Positions 9,857 to 20,628 of a stretch of DNA of 64,000 nt are shown in pieces. Location: assembly GCA_009829735.1 (NCBI GenBank), contig CM020619.1, positions 17,675,816 through 17,739,815 of the forward strand, written 5' to 3'. Below the pieces are notes generated by a model that saw only the letters and a list, made by a program, of their open reading frames with translations, was not told where the DNA came from and did not search any database. How positions within the stretch are numbered: the stretch's first letter is position 1; each line of letters begins with the position of its first letter. Made by a program: the position numbers and the translations under genes. This DNA comes from Pyropia yezoensis (taxonomy: Eukaryota > Rhodophyta > Bangiophyceae > Bangiales > Bangiaceae).

Positions 9857-12040
9857 TTACTCGTTTCCCGTGCTCGTCCGGGTGCTGTCCTCCGGGACAT
9901 CCGGATGAGGGGGTGCCTCCTCGACGGCCAGTACTCCACCTGGAGCTGGCTGCCTACCCGGTGCGGGTCCGGGTGCTCTGGCGGGATACCCCCCGGTGGA
10001 TGCCTTGCGTTGCGCCGCTGCCCGCCGAGACTCCTCGGGGATGAGTGGGCAGGAAGACACCCAGTGCTGGGGATCCCCACACAACATACATCCGGACGTG
10101 CCGGTCCCCCCTTGAGTTCGCATCGGGGTAGCCCCGTAGCTGCGGTTGCCTCCCTCGGGCGCCCGAGTGCCTGCTCCCTGGTAGGCCTTGGGTCCTTGGG
10201 TCAACCGGAACATGGACTCCCCCAACCGGTTGGGTCGGCCCGCAATCTGCGGAGGTGCCTCCGTGCGCACCGCCCATGTTGGCAAGGGTTGGTGGGGGTT
10301 ACCTGTCACCGGCGAGTACCCCGTAGTCCGTACATACGGGACGCGACGTCCCGGGCCCTCGCTGACCGGGAACTGGGTCCCCGCCGGAGCGATGTACGCT
10401 ACCGTACCTTGCTCATCAATCACCGGCGTAGCCGGGAACAGCAGGTGGCCCTGCTGGTCAACCAGTGGTTCCTCCTCGCCCGTGGGGGCGTACTCGGTAG
10501 CCACCAGTACCGGTGCGGCCTTCCGTTCCATCTTGTCTTGCCTCGGTACCGGGGTAAGATTGAGCTTGCTCCCCTCACCCTTGGGCTTTGAGGCAAGAGC
10601 ACACTCCGGGTGAAGCACCCGGTAGGCGTCCCCCAGGGACTTGCACATATGCATCAGTCGACTGAAGTTCGTCCGTGCCGTGTTGGCGCCCCGTGCGGAT
10701 ATCCGCACGTAGTTGGGTACTCCTGCGAACAGGATGTCCCGTAGCTCCCCTTCTCCGAGGAGTTTCCCCAGCTCGTAGTCGAGCTCTTGAATCCGTCGTC
10801 CGAACATCTCCTCATCCTCCCAGCTCTGAGCGGTGGCAGTGCGCAGTGCCCGGTAGTGGTCCTCGCACTTGTCTTCACTGAGGTAACTGCTCAGCAGTTC
10901 CTTGAGAATCCCATGGTTATCCATGGGGGTGGCCGCAACCCTCATTCCCGGCATCGGGGATGCCTGGCGAAGAATGCCTCGCACCCGTTCATCAACAAAG
11001 AACGGGAGGATCTCCAGGGCCAGCCCCTCGTTAACGAGGGCCTTGTCCGCGGCTGCCTTGAAGCTAGTCAAGAAGCCGATGACCGCCAACGGGCGTCTGT
11101 TCGGCCCCCCGAACATAGGGACTCCCTTCATAAGGGTCTGCATAGAGCGGATCGCCCGATGCGACGTATTACACATCGATTCCGATACGGTGGTAGAGCG
11201 GTCCTCCAAACGATAACGTTCCGGAGTAAGAACCGACCGGAAGACCTCGTTGACGATCTCCGTGTCAGCGTCCTGGATATCCAGTCGCTTAGCCAGTTGA
11301 TGAGCAAACTCATCGGACTCCATCCGCTTCAGTAGGCTCGCAGTTACCTGCGCGGTCATAGCTTCCACCACTGAAGATGGTACTTCAGGCGTCGGCACCT
11401 CGGGAACCCGAGCTGCCTGGCCTCCTTCGTCGTGGGGATACTGTGAGAAGGTACCCCCTCCGCCAATAAACGACTCTCCACCGGCGTAAGTATCCGCCGG
11501 GTCGTGTCCGCGGAGTCCGCTTCGGGTGCTCCGAGCGTATCGCTCCGTGTGGCTCCGTTCCAACTCTGCCGACGAGTCGGATCCATACCCCATTGTGTCC
11601 GGGGGTTGTCCAGGAGTAGCAACAGCGGGGTTGACCCTGGTGGACTCCGAAAGTAGTCCGGCCGGTTCAAACCGTACCGGTGTGGGAGGAACACGACGGG
11701 GTCCCGTCGTGTGGCGTGTTGACATCAACACTCCCATTGCGTCCTCCGTCCGCTCTTGACGAGCGTCGAGTCCGGAAAACCGGGCCTCGATGCGGGCCAA
11801 TGATGCCATCAGAAAATCCCCTGGTGAAGGGAGCGGCGGAGTGACGTCGGTCGATGACAGTTGAGGCGGGCCCCCGCCTCCTGCCGTCCGAGCAGTGCCA
11901 AACGTCGATCCGGCACCGGAAAGCATTGGCGTCTCAATGTTGTCGATCGGGTTCCCGATCCCGGTTCCTGTAGTCACCTCCGGAGTCGGCGTCGACGCCG
12001 ATCCGTCATCTTGAACGTTCCCCGTCTCTTGGGTAGACAT
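9857..12040 (-). CDS. gag: Gag polyprotein of element 1
   Basis: 727-aa structural protein of the retrotransposon particle. The start is the ATG at 12040; the frame opens two codons earlier at a GTG. Residues 1-220 are Pro/Thr/Ser-rich. About 220-500 form the alpha-helical capsid-like part, including the region around VPMFGGPNRRPLAVIGFLTSF. A CCHC zinc knuckle, CMLCGDPQHWVSSC, spacing C-X2-C-X4-H-X4-C, lies near residues 651-664. The frame ends in TAA at 9857-9859, and the pol ATG follows 8 nt later in another frame. That gap suggests reinitiation or a frameshift rather than a simple fusion. No internal stop is seen. Confidence 0.88.
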   Translation of the reverse strand: MSTQETGNVQDDGSASTPTPEVTTGTGIGNPIDNIETPMLSGAGSTFGTARTAGGGGPPQLSSTDVTPPLPSPGDFLMASLARIEARFSGLDARQERTEDAMGVLMSTRHTTGPRRVPPTPVRFEPAGLLSESTRVNPAVATPGQPPDTMGYGSDSSAELERSHTERYARSTRSGLRGHDPADTYAGGESFIGGGGTFSQYPHDEGGQAARVPEVPTPEVPSSVVEAMTAQVTASLLKRMESDEFAHQLAKRLDIQDADTEIVNEVFRSVLTPERYRLEDRSTTVSESMCNTSHRAIRSMQTLMKGVPMFGGPNRRPLAVIGFLTSFKAAADKALVNEGLALEILPFFVDERVRGILRQASPMPGMRVAATPMDNHGILKELLSSYLSEDKCEDHYRALRTATAQSWEDEEMFGRRIQELDYELGKLLGEGELRDILFAGVPNYVRISARGANTARTNFSRLMHMCKSLGDAYRVLHPECALASKPKGEGSKLNLTPVPRQDKMERKAAPVLVATEYAPTGEEEPLVDQQGHLLFPATPVIDEQGTVAYIAPAGTQFPVSEGPGRRVPYVRTTGYSPVTGNPHQPLPTWAVRTEAPPQIAGRPNRLGESMFRLTQGPKAYQGAGTRAPEGGNRSYGATPMRTQGGTGTSGCMLCGDPQHWVSSCPLIPEESRRAAAQRKASTGGYPARAPGPAPGRQPAPGGVLAVEEAPPHPDVPEDSTRTSTGNE

Positions 12041-12245
12041 AGTCACAATCAGTCAACCGACGTAACAATCACCACGAATAAGAGAGCGAGGGGGTAGATT
12101 GGGGAGAATAACAGTAGATCACAGTCACAGGTAAACACTCAACACAATCGATCAGGTCGCAACACCACGAGTACAAGAAAAGGACCGGATCCTTATCCGT
12201 GTGCCAGGGCCGAAGACGGCGTCACCATAAGGGTGACGGAAACCC

Positions 12246-12264
12246 GTCCCCTGCTGCTCCACCA
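12246..12264 (-). promoter_or_regulatory. Primer-binding site of element 1
   Basis: On the minus strand, one base inside the 5' LTR, the sequence reads TGGTGGAGCAGCAGGGGAC. It begins with the TGG that pairs with a tRNA CCA 3' end. The complementary plus strand would be the tRNA end itself. The tRNA was not identified. Element 2 has the same site with two changes. Confidence 0.8.
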
Positions 12265-12265
12265 A

Positions 12266-12628
12266 TTTAGCACAATAGGAATCCGTCGCACGTCCACTCT
12301 CAGGGAACACTCACCAAGGGGAATCGGCACCAACGTCACCGGGAGGCCAAGGTTGCTGTCCTTGGAGCGCAAGCCACGGGACCAAGATGGGAGCCCAAAT
12401 GGGAGGGGTTTGTTGTTCTGCCTTGGCCGGAGGTGGATTCGCCGCCGGCCCCCACGTTATACACCCTCGGAGACACTACTAACTACCCTCCACCCCAAGA
12501 TGCAAGTCCCTCTGGTCATACGTAACTTATAGATACCGTGACCAGTACGGACTATCAAATTGAAAGTTAAGGGTTAGAAGTAGCCCCCCTAATATTAGGG
12601 TCACAATACGGCCAACCATATTGCTACA
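12266..12628 (-). repeat. 5' LTR of element 1
   Basis: 363-bp partner of the repeat at 1912-2274. On the plus strand it starts TTTAGCAC rather than TGTAGCAC, so its inner end (minus strand CTAAA) has lost the canonical CA. On the minus strand a GTGTATAACG block (about 12455-12464) could serve as a TATA box for element transcription. Confidence 0.93.
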
Positions 12629-13206
12629 CCCCCCCACCTCCCACGAGTGTCCCATCTTCCACCCCTACCGGCACAGGCAGCTGCCGCCCCCCCGACCGCG
12701 TCCGATGGCGGCGCGCGGCAAGCAGCACTGTGGAAATCGCACTCCCCCACCCTCCTCTCAGAAGTTTTCCCCCCCTCTGCAGACAGCCGCGGCCGCCAGC
12801 TCTGTGGCCGCCGTCTCAACCGGCACTGCCCCGATGGCGGGGGGCAACGAGCACCACACGTGGTTGGCCCACCTCCGCCCCCAACCTCGCACCAGTTCCC
12901 CCCCCTCCACGCCAGCCAGGCCCATCGGCTGCCGTTCCAACCGACGCAACCGCCGCAATCGATTGGCGAGCGAGCCAGCGGCTCGCCCCTTCCCCCACCC
13001 TCTGCCCACCTGTCCCCCGGCGTCTACCCCAGCCAAACAGAGCGGCCGGCGCCGCGGCCAGCGCCGCCGCAGACGCCGCCCGCCGCCTATGGCGGCTGGC
13101 GGCAAGCACCAAAGGTCTGCGGCCACTCCCCCCCTCGCCCCCCCCCCCGTCCCCTCCCCTCCTCTGCAACCACCCGCGACGGCTGGCGCCGTGCCGGCGC
13201 CGCTAC
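12629..13206. repeat. Diverged minisatellite, right part
   Basis: Four to five degenerate units of about 125-130 bp, beginning near 12705 (GGCGGCGCGCGGCAAGCAGC), 12837 (GGCGGGGGGCAACGAGCACC), 12964 (GGCGAGCGAGCCAGCGGC) and 13090 (GGCGGCTGGCGGCAAGCACC). They share the internal CACCAGTTCCCCC and GCCAGCC blocks with 1649-1911. The array runs directly into the left LTR of element 2. Long Pro/Ala/Arg-rich open frames here on both strands reflect base composition and were not called as genes. Confidence 0.65.
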
Positions 13207-13677
13207 TGTGGCAAAAACCCACTCGCACACACGGCACCCAAGTCGGGGTGATGCGCAAGGGCTGCCTCCCGTGTCGGGGGAACTGGAAGAAGTGCAAGTT
13301 GCACACACTCTGTCCCTCTTGTGGGGCAATCCCCCCACTGACAAACAAGAAGATGGTGTGTGGGCCAACAATTTCTTGGACGGGACGGGGAAGCGAGGCC
13401 AAGCCCCGCTGTCCCTCCCCTTATCTCCCCAGGGTCCCCTCAGATTCTCGCCACTCAGAATCTCCCACCCCAGCACCTGCCCACCGGGCCACAAGAAAAT
13501 TCAAGACGATAAAATGCAGAAAACCCTCAAATCCACGTTGGATTTACTACTAAGCTAACTATCCCTAACTGAGGGAATATGGACCCAAATGCAGGGGGAG
13601 GAACGGGTCAGGCCAGTTGCCTGCCGCCCCTTGCATGGCACGTGTTGCCCCCCTACCTGGGGAGCAATACTGCCACA
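13207..13677 (-). repeat. 3' LTR of element 2, uninterrupted
   Basis: 471-bp LTR starting TGTGGCAAAAACC and ending ATACTGCCACA. It matches 22696-22908 and then 27137-27397 in order, which is how the split of the other LTR was recognised. Confidence 0.92.
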
Positions 13678-13690
13678 CTTTCCTCTCCTC
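13678..13690 (-). promoter_or_regulatory. Polypurine tract of element 2
   Basis: On the minus strand this reads GAGGAGAGGAAAG, directly abutting the 3' LTR. Confidence 0.6.
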
Positions 13691-14015
13691 AGTTCCGACC
13701 GACCCGGTCTGCCCTGCGAGGGGGTGTGGAAACGCGCATCCCGGCACCGGGGGCGCGACTTGCTGTCCCCCCCCCGGTGCGTCACGTGGGCGTGGAGGCG
13801 GTCACGTCGACCGCCCCTCTCCTCAAGCTTGCCCACTTGGCAACTTGCTCTTATCGGTACTCACCTCACCACCTCCACCACATCCCCTTCACCTTACCCT
13901 GGGCCGCCCCACGCTGGGGAGGCCACCCATCTACCCGCGATCCAAGCCTCCCTCAACTCGAGGCGGGTCTCGTGCAGCTGCAACTGCGCTGCCTCTTCCT
14001 AACTTGGGGAGAGCC

Positions 14016-15955
14016 ATGGTGACCCCGGGGGTGGAGACTGACTCCTTGGACGAACGTATTGAGGATACGTCCAAGGAAGCAGCGCCCGCCAAGACTTCCG
14101 GTGGGCGCTCCGCGGTCGCTCCGGGGAATGGGATGCCCGCGTCACCCGGCTTTGGGTTGGCGGCGGGATCTCCCCCGGAGGTGGGCCGCGCTGTTCCACG
14201 GGAGGCCTTGGGGCGGTGGTTTTACCCCACTTGGCCCCTGTATGAGGAGGGGTTGACGGTTCTTCGCTGTGGCTGACTTGGCACAGCGATGAGTCGCGTA
14301 TAGGACCGCCTACGGGGGAAGTTCCCCCGTATGGTCGGGTTTCCTCCCGACTTCAGTAAGGACCAGTTTGCCTTCCTGGATGAGGATGAGGTCGAAGACG
14401 TGCAGTGGGCCAAGACCATGGTGGACCGCGGGGGTACTATCGCGGGCACTGGAGACGTGCCAACCTTCACTTGGGACACGGTGGCAACTCGCACCCCGTA
14501 CCTTCGCGACGTCGATCCGCACACTCATCACTTTGACGTGCGGATGGAGGAGGACTACCGGCGAGGTCCCTACTTCGTGACCCCGGCTCAACTCGAGTTT
14601 CCGCAGCAGTCACCTGCTAGCAAGGAACAGTACTATCACAAGAAGCCCGAGTGGTGGCCTGAAGTCGAGGTCCCCGACGGGCTTCCGGCGTTACTACCAC
14701 GGTTGCTCGACCACTTCGGCTCCGTCATGTTGACGGCTAGCCCGGACCACCTGGTGTTCGCCATGTTGGCAACCCAGTGGCTCCTCGAGGTCATGTCGAC
14801 CTGGGTGTCTTCTGTCCAGCGGCGAGGGATGCTCTGGCATCTATCCCCCCGGCTTATCCAAGGTTTGGGGCCCACCCTCAGCTAGTTGCTGAGGGGTGCT
14901 CATCGGACCAGCTCACTCTACTCGAGGAGATGCTGCATCTCCACAAGCTCATCGAGTGGGAGAGTATCGAGCACAAGTTGCGCCGATCTTCCCGCGGGCC
15001 CAAGGACGATGGCACACTTTGCCAGTTCGTGTGGGTCGGTCGTGAACTTCACGACGGCCGTGTGGTACTCAAGGAGGGGCTGGGCATCGGGGACTACCTG
15101 TATGCCCCGGGGGTGGAACGCCTCACTGCGCCTCCCCCGGACAAGGCAATCGTGGTGGCCGTGGCCTCCCACGATGATTACGAGACTCAACCCACCGCGG
15201 GGGCCCCGAGTAGGGGTCGCAGTTACTCTCGGGCTCCGCCTACTCGGCGAGCCCTTCCGCTTCCTCCTGTTCCATTCCAGCAGCACGGGGACATCCCGAT
15301 TGGCGTTGCCGTTGAGTCGTCCACTCCGGTGTCCCCCAACTTGGGGGCCACCCTCCTCACGGTCTATCCCAAGTTGGTACGGCCGGCCACGCCCTGGACC
15401 TCCGAGATGATGATCACCTCGTTGGTGCGCACCATTTCTTGGTTGGCCGCGTCGGCTGCAACCCTTCAAGTTTCCGAGACTCCTCAACTTGAGGAGCGCG
15501 TTCGTACTGTTGTGGCGACCGCGAGTTGCGAGTCGGTAGCAGGGTTCGTGACGACCGAGTTGGCTCGTATTGGGTCGATTGTGCTCCAGTCGGCCCCACT
15601 TGGGCGCGGCAAGCGTCGGGCAAGCCGGGCATACTCGCCTCCTCGCCTTCGTCGCCGTCACTCGCGGAGATCTCCCTCCGTGTCGGAAGACGAGTTGTCT
15701 TACTCCGTCTCGGAGTCCTCTACCCCTTCGGAGACGGGGTCGGTCCGGCGTCTGCATCGCCAACTTGCGCGCAAGACCAAGCAGAAGAGTAGCCGCGGTC
15801 GTTGCCACTTGGGCGACCGTGAGGGGCGCGACGGTTCCGACTTGGAGCCGCCGCCCCCGCCGACGGGTGGGGAACGTTTTCGGCGTGGGTCTCGCCGTTC
15901 GCCTCCACGTGAAGGCGAGGGCCGTGGTGTTGGGGAGTCTAGCGTGCGTGCCTAG
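14016..15955 (+). pseudogene. Antisense-oriented accessory ORF of element 2, broken, unknown function
   Basis: Reads opposite to gag and pol in the same place as the intact antisense ORF of element 1. It opens at the ATG at 14016 with an acidic start (MVTPGVETDSLDERIEDTSKE). A TGA at 14274-14276 and a TAG about 30 nt later interrupt it. It resumes in the same frame at 14331 (FPPDFSKDQFAFLDEDEVED) and then shifts frame near 14815. The last part (to 15955) has a helical segment (LTLLEEMLHLHKLIEWESIE), a Pro-rich stretch, a second helical block around RTISWLAASAATLQV and an Arg/Ser-rich basic tail. I see no clear sequence match to the element 1 protein, only the shared position, orientation and acidic N-terminus. 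No known family was recognised. Confidence 0.6.
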
Positions 15956-16066
15956 TTGGCAGCTGCCTTTGTTGTGAGAGTGTGTGGGTTAGGGCTGTAG
16001 TTGAAAGCCACTCTGCGTACCACTTCGACTGAAAGCACTCTCTTGGCACCGTCACTTGGCCATCCC

Positions 16067-19000
16067 TCAGGTTGAGAGAGGGCAGTTAGGGTCGATATTA
16101 TTCCGGGCGCAGTACGCCCGGACCTTCCCAGCAGGAAGACCCTCCACGTATTCCCACGTATCGTCTCTGGCTTTTTAGCCGAACCAACGCACCCTCAACA
16201 TGAGGCGGTTTGTGTCCTCATCCCACCCGTGGTTGATGAACTTATCGAACACGTACTCCTGCGGGCCCTGTTTGGTCGCAGGTAGCGAAGGCAGGCGCCA
16301 CGCCTTCAGCGCACGTGCCCAAGCCAGGTCGCCTGCCGGAGGTGGTGCAACTTTTACCGCGTCCTGTCCGATTACTGTGCGGACCCCATCGTCGCTTTCG
16401 ATGGTAAACCGTCTCCCATCGGTACGAAGGACCTGGTATGGCCCCTTCGTCTGGAACACCAACTTACCCCCAGCTGGGGTGTGTGAGTGTGCCAGCACCC
16501 AGTCACCCTGCTCGGGGACATGCTTGGCATTACGCACCTTCTTGTCGAAGGTACGCTTGTAGCGCTTTTGCGCTTTATCCATCTCAGCCCTGACTTTAGG
16601 GATGAGTTTTTCGAGCCTGGCAGCGAACTCCGCCTTACTCTCAGTGGGAGTAGGTGTACTGCCCTCAGCCTCCCTAGTTGGGAGCGGCCGCCGTACGGCA
16701 ATAGACCGCACGCGACGGGGGTCACAAAAGCGAGGGGTACTTCCCCGGTAGATGAGTAAACCTGCGAATTGTAGGCGGTTGTAAGAATAGAAATGTATTG
16801 GTCCCACGTTTTCACGTGCTCACTCACATAATGGTGCAGCGGTCGAAAAATAGTTTTGTTGAAGCGCTCCACCTGCCTATTAGTTTGTGGGTGGTAGGGG
16901 GTGGCATAGTTTGCCTAAACCCCCAACATATCCAGCACTCCCTGAAACAGTACGGACGCAAACGGCGGTCCGTTGTCCGACAGTGTACTGTCCGGGATGC
17001 CATAAGCGGCAACCCAGTGATCTAGGAAGGCTGACACGACCGGCATGGCCATGATCTCTGCCAGTGGGATCGCTCGCGTAAGTTTCGTGAAGCGATCACA
17101 GATGACCAGGAGGTACTTGTTGCCCTCCTCGGTCACTGGCAGGGGCCCAAGGATGTCCATTGCCAACACGGCAAAGGGCTCGTTGGCCGGGAACAGCAAC
17201 ATAGCCGTAGTAGGCCGCCGTTCTATCAGACGGTTCTGTGCACAACTGGTGCAGGCAGCCACCCAACTGAAGATGTCCACCACCATGGACGGCCAGTAGT
17301 ACCTGGTCCTCAGGGTCTGGTACAGTTTACTAGACCCCAGGTGTCCACCTGTGGGAGCGTTACGCTCCCTCTCAAGGATACTGTCCTTGAGGGATGCGGG
17401 GACGACAAGTTGTTCAGTCCCCTGAATTACCCCCCTCCTCAAGAGGAGGCCATCGTCTCCGATCATGAACCGCGTCTCCGCCACCGTATCTAGCGTATCC
17501 CTCTGCGACTTGCAGGAGGAGTCTTCGGCCTGGGCCTTCACCACCTCGTCCATGGACAGGGGCAAGTACTTCTTATTCCCTGGCGCCTCGGGGTTCAACG
17601 CCTGACCCGAGCGCGTGACTACCCCCACGATGGGGATGTCATCATCGACTGAGTTAGTGTTCTGCCCCCCGGTGGGTACCCGGCAGAGGCCGTCGGCAAG
17701 GGCATGTTACCTGCCAGGACGGTACTCAATATCAAAGTTGAAGGGTGCCTGTCGCACCCTCTACCTGTTCAGGCGTGTGTTCGTGCAATTCGTCTTGAAG
17801 ATGAACTGCAACGCGCGGTGGTCACAGCGGATGAGGAACTTCTCACCCTCTAGGTAGTGTCGAAGTGACGTCACCGCCCACACCACTGCGAGTCCTTCCA
17901 ACTCGGTGACTCCATAGTTTTTCTCAGCCGAGTTCAGCCCCTTGCTGAAGTATCCTACGGGCAATTACTCCTTGTCCGGCTGCTGCTGAAGCAACACACA
18001 ACCAAGCTGGTCGTAGCTAGCGTCCACATCTAAGATGTAGTGGCCTCCCAACCTGGGAATAGCCAAGAGAGGGGGCTTCAGCAGTAGGTCCCTAAGAGTC
18101 TCAAAGGACTCCTGCTCCACCCGACTTGGGGGAGGCAGGTTCTTCGGTAGCGTTGAGCTAACTAGCTCATTCAGCGGCTTCACCACCTTGGCGAAGCCCT
18201 TGGTGAAACGTCGGTATACGTTACTCATCCCGAGAAAGCTCCTCATCTGGGTCTGGGTCCGGGGGTACTGAGCCTTACGGATGGCTCTCAAGTTTTTCTC
18301 AGTGACACTGAGGCGCCCCGGACGGACAACATGTCCCAAGTATTCCACCTCCTGAGTGAAGAGGTGGCACTTGCTCGCCTTCAGTGACACACCGGCGTGA
18401 GCAAGTAGCTTGAACACCTGACCAAGACGGCCAATGTGCTCCTCCGGACTTCGGGAGAACACAATGATATCGTCTAGGTACACAAGAACAGATCTGCCAC
18501 CGTACTCCGGCCAGAATCATGTCCATGGCGCGCTGGAAAGTTGCCGGCGCGTTGCACAGTCCAAATGGTAGTCGTTTGCACTGGTAGGTACCACAGTGAC
18601 TGGTAAAGGTAGTTTTATGCCTGTCTTCCGGGGCAATGGGAATTTGCCAATACCCCACGTTACAGTCTAGGGTGGAGAACACGTTAGCTTCCCCCAGAGA
18701 GTCCAGACAGTCGTCCATCCTAGGGAGGGAATAACTATCCTTCACCGTGCTCTCGTTGAGCTTACGGTAGTCGATACAGAACCGTGGGGTCCCATCAACT
18801 TTGGGGACAATGACCACCGGACTGGCCCACTCGGCGTTGCTGGGCTCAAACACATCGAGGGCCTCCATGCGAGCGACTTGCTCCTTGACGAGGGCCCTTG
18901 AACGGGGCCCTCCCCTGTACGGTTGTTGACGTATAGGGGGTGCACCGGGTTTCAACTCGAACCGGTGTTCGGTGGCTCTCATGTGTCCCAATTGACCATC

Positions 19001-20628
19001 CCACAACTTGTGATATTGGTCCAAGAGGCGTTCAACTTGAACCCTCAACCTGGGGGGAACATTCTCCATGTTGACGTGGGGTCGAGGAGAGGCGGGCGGC
19101 TTGGCTTGGTGCTTCTCTTTTCCAGACTTCGGGTCGCTACTCGCGCTCGCGTTGAGGGCGACCGCTACTACTGGTCCCTCGTGTTGGTCGATATAGCCGA
19201 GCTTGGCTCCCGACTTGAAGCACTTGGGCGAAGAGCTCAGGTTCATCACCTGAACCTTCCACGGGACTCCGGCTTTGGATTCCATCGTGCCAAGGGCAAC
19301 ATGCACTTGGTGCTTACGAGCAAGACGGGGGTTAGGGTGCACCAACCCGTGCCCCGTATAATTGTGGTATAAAACGCGATCCTCTCAGACACGAGTCAAT
19401 ATCCTTCGGGGGAAAAGGACAGGTAACACAGAAAGGAGAACTACGAGAATGGTATGCCTGTTGCCTCACGTGCCTGCTCGCAGAGCAAACAGATACGCAC
19501 GGTAGTGCACACGGGGAAGAGGAAAGCAAACGCGCAGTTGTCTTTTTCCTGAGGGCGCGGGCCAAGGGCGCCTCGCTGTCCCTCCTAACGTGCATCTGGG
19601 GGAGCCTCGGCACGTTGGCCAGGTAGCCCCCCCATAACCCCGAGTGGCCCCGACCCGAGTCTTACCTCGTCAGGTCGGGGGCCACTATCACTACTAATTC
19701 TATTCCCACTCACTAATCTCACACTCAATTTCTCTCAAATCAAGTCCCTCACAAGTATGCAAAAACCCATCAGAAATCCCTCTCTCACGTGTGGATAACG
19801 TAGTTCACCGCATCCCAGTGCCGGGCACGGGCCACGGCCGCCAACCGTCACCACACGGCGGGCGTGTTCTGGCACCTGGTGCCCTCTGGTTGTAGTCCCG
19901 GGTCGGCGCCAAGTCGGGGCCAGGGATGCTACAATTATCAGTTACAACGTCAACGTGTGCCTCCGAGTTGGGAAGCAGCGTGACGTTACGGGCTAAACGC
20001 AGGGTAGCCGTAAACCCTTCTCTCACGGAGCAAACAGGCTTCGACGGTGAGACTGTCACAGGAGCCACAGACCTTTCCTTACTCTAAGGATAGGGATGGT
20101 CTCCCCGTTCATCAACTTGACCCAATACTCCGGGCCACAAATCAGAGGCACTTGTGATACAACATAAGGGGTACCCAGAAGCAGGGGTACCGATATATTC
20201 TCGACTACTCCATAGGTCACGTTGACCTCATGGGACCCCAACCTAGTTGGTAGGGTAACGGCACCAACAATGGGAAGTACCCCACCATTGATGTCGACCA
20301 TATGGTCGGCCTTGGACCTCCAGCGTTGGAGCTTCAACTCCTTGGGTAATAGCGACTTGCGTATCAAAGAGGCTCCTGAGCTGGTATCAAGTACGATACG
20401 GGCACAACTGGCACGGCCGAGGGCTAGTTGCACCCGGCCAGCCACCCGGAAGTTCTCACCCGTCAGCACCGCGATGACCCGACGTGGGTTTACGTTCTTA
20501 GGGAGTCCTACCCGAGGTGGGCGGACTCCCTTAGGTCGCCGCAGTATCCGGCACGGTTGATTCGTCCTCTTGGCCCACTTGGCCCAGGCTGCCGTTGTGA
20601 GCATAGGACGGCCAGCTCCAACGGTCAT
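16067..20628 (-). pseudogene. pol: Pol polyprotein remnant of element 2
   Basis: Protease, RT, RNase H, integrase and chromodomain are all recognisable but scattered over several frames. The protease (20056-20628) reads DTSSG where element 1 has DTGAG, so the catalytic motif is altered. RT spans about 17965-19345 with MYLDD at the start of the 17965-18483 frame, RNase H follows at about 17761-17964, and the integrase zinc finger and first two catalytic Asp residues lie in 16915-17628. The rest of the integrase core, including QVERFNK, is in another frame (16372-16872). The chromodomain (VFDKFINHG, RVRWFG) meets a TAA at 16175-16177 and continues in frame (DDTWEYVEGLP) to 16067. The pol ATG overlaps the gag TGA as ATGA at 20625-20628. 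A segment of about 0.45 kb within 19370-19880 has no pol similarity. Confidence 0.88.
19370..19880. other. Non-pol segment inside element 2 pol (limits approximate)
   Basis: Between the protease-linker coding similarity (ending about 19880) and the RT N-terminus (about 19345) lies sequence that codes for nothing recognisable and is less GC-rich than its flanks. It holds a strong stem-loop at 19645-19684 with arms TGGCCCCGACC and GGTCGGGGGCCA. It may be a small insertion such as a MITE. I could not define terminal repeats or a target duplication. Confidence 0.4.

Larger units (their letters stand above)
1912..12628 (-). mobile_element. Ty3/gypsy chromovirus-type LTR retrotransposon, element 1, nearly intact
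   Basis: Complete 10.7-kb element read on the minus strand: 5' LTR 12266-12628, primer-binding site 12246-12264, gag 9857-12040, pol 5697-9848 (protease, reverse transcriptase, RNase H, integrase, chromodomain), an oppositely oriented extra gene 2858-5227, polypurine tract, and 3' LTR 1912-2274. The LTRs are both 363 bp, end in TGTAGCA...TGCTACA, and differ by about a dozen substitutions by eye (roughly 3%), so the insertion is not brand new. The domain order RT-RNaseH-INT and a chromodomain at the integrase end are diagnostic of Ty3/gypsy chromoviruses. One amber codon breaks pol. No target-site duplication is visible: the left flank ends CCAGC and the right flank starts CCCCC. Confidence 0.92.

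Noticed and set aside
1905..12635. Target-site duplication for element 1
   Set aside because: Flanks CCAGC and CCCCC do not match at 4, 5 or 6 bp.
12621..13558. 300-aa plus-strand frames
   Set aside because: They cross minisatellite units and then an LTR, so they are repeat-derived, not genes.
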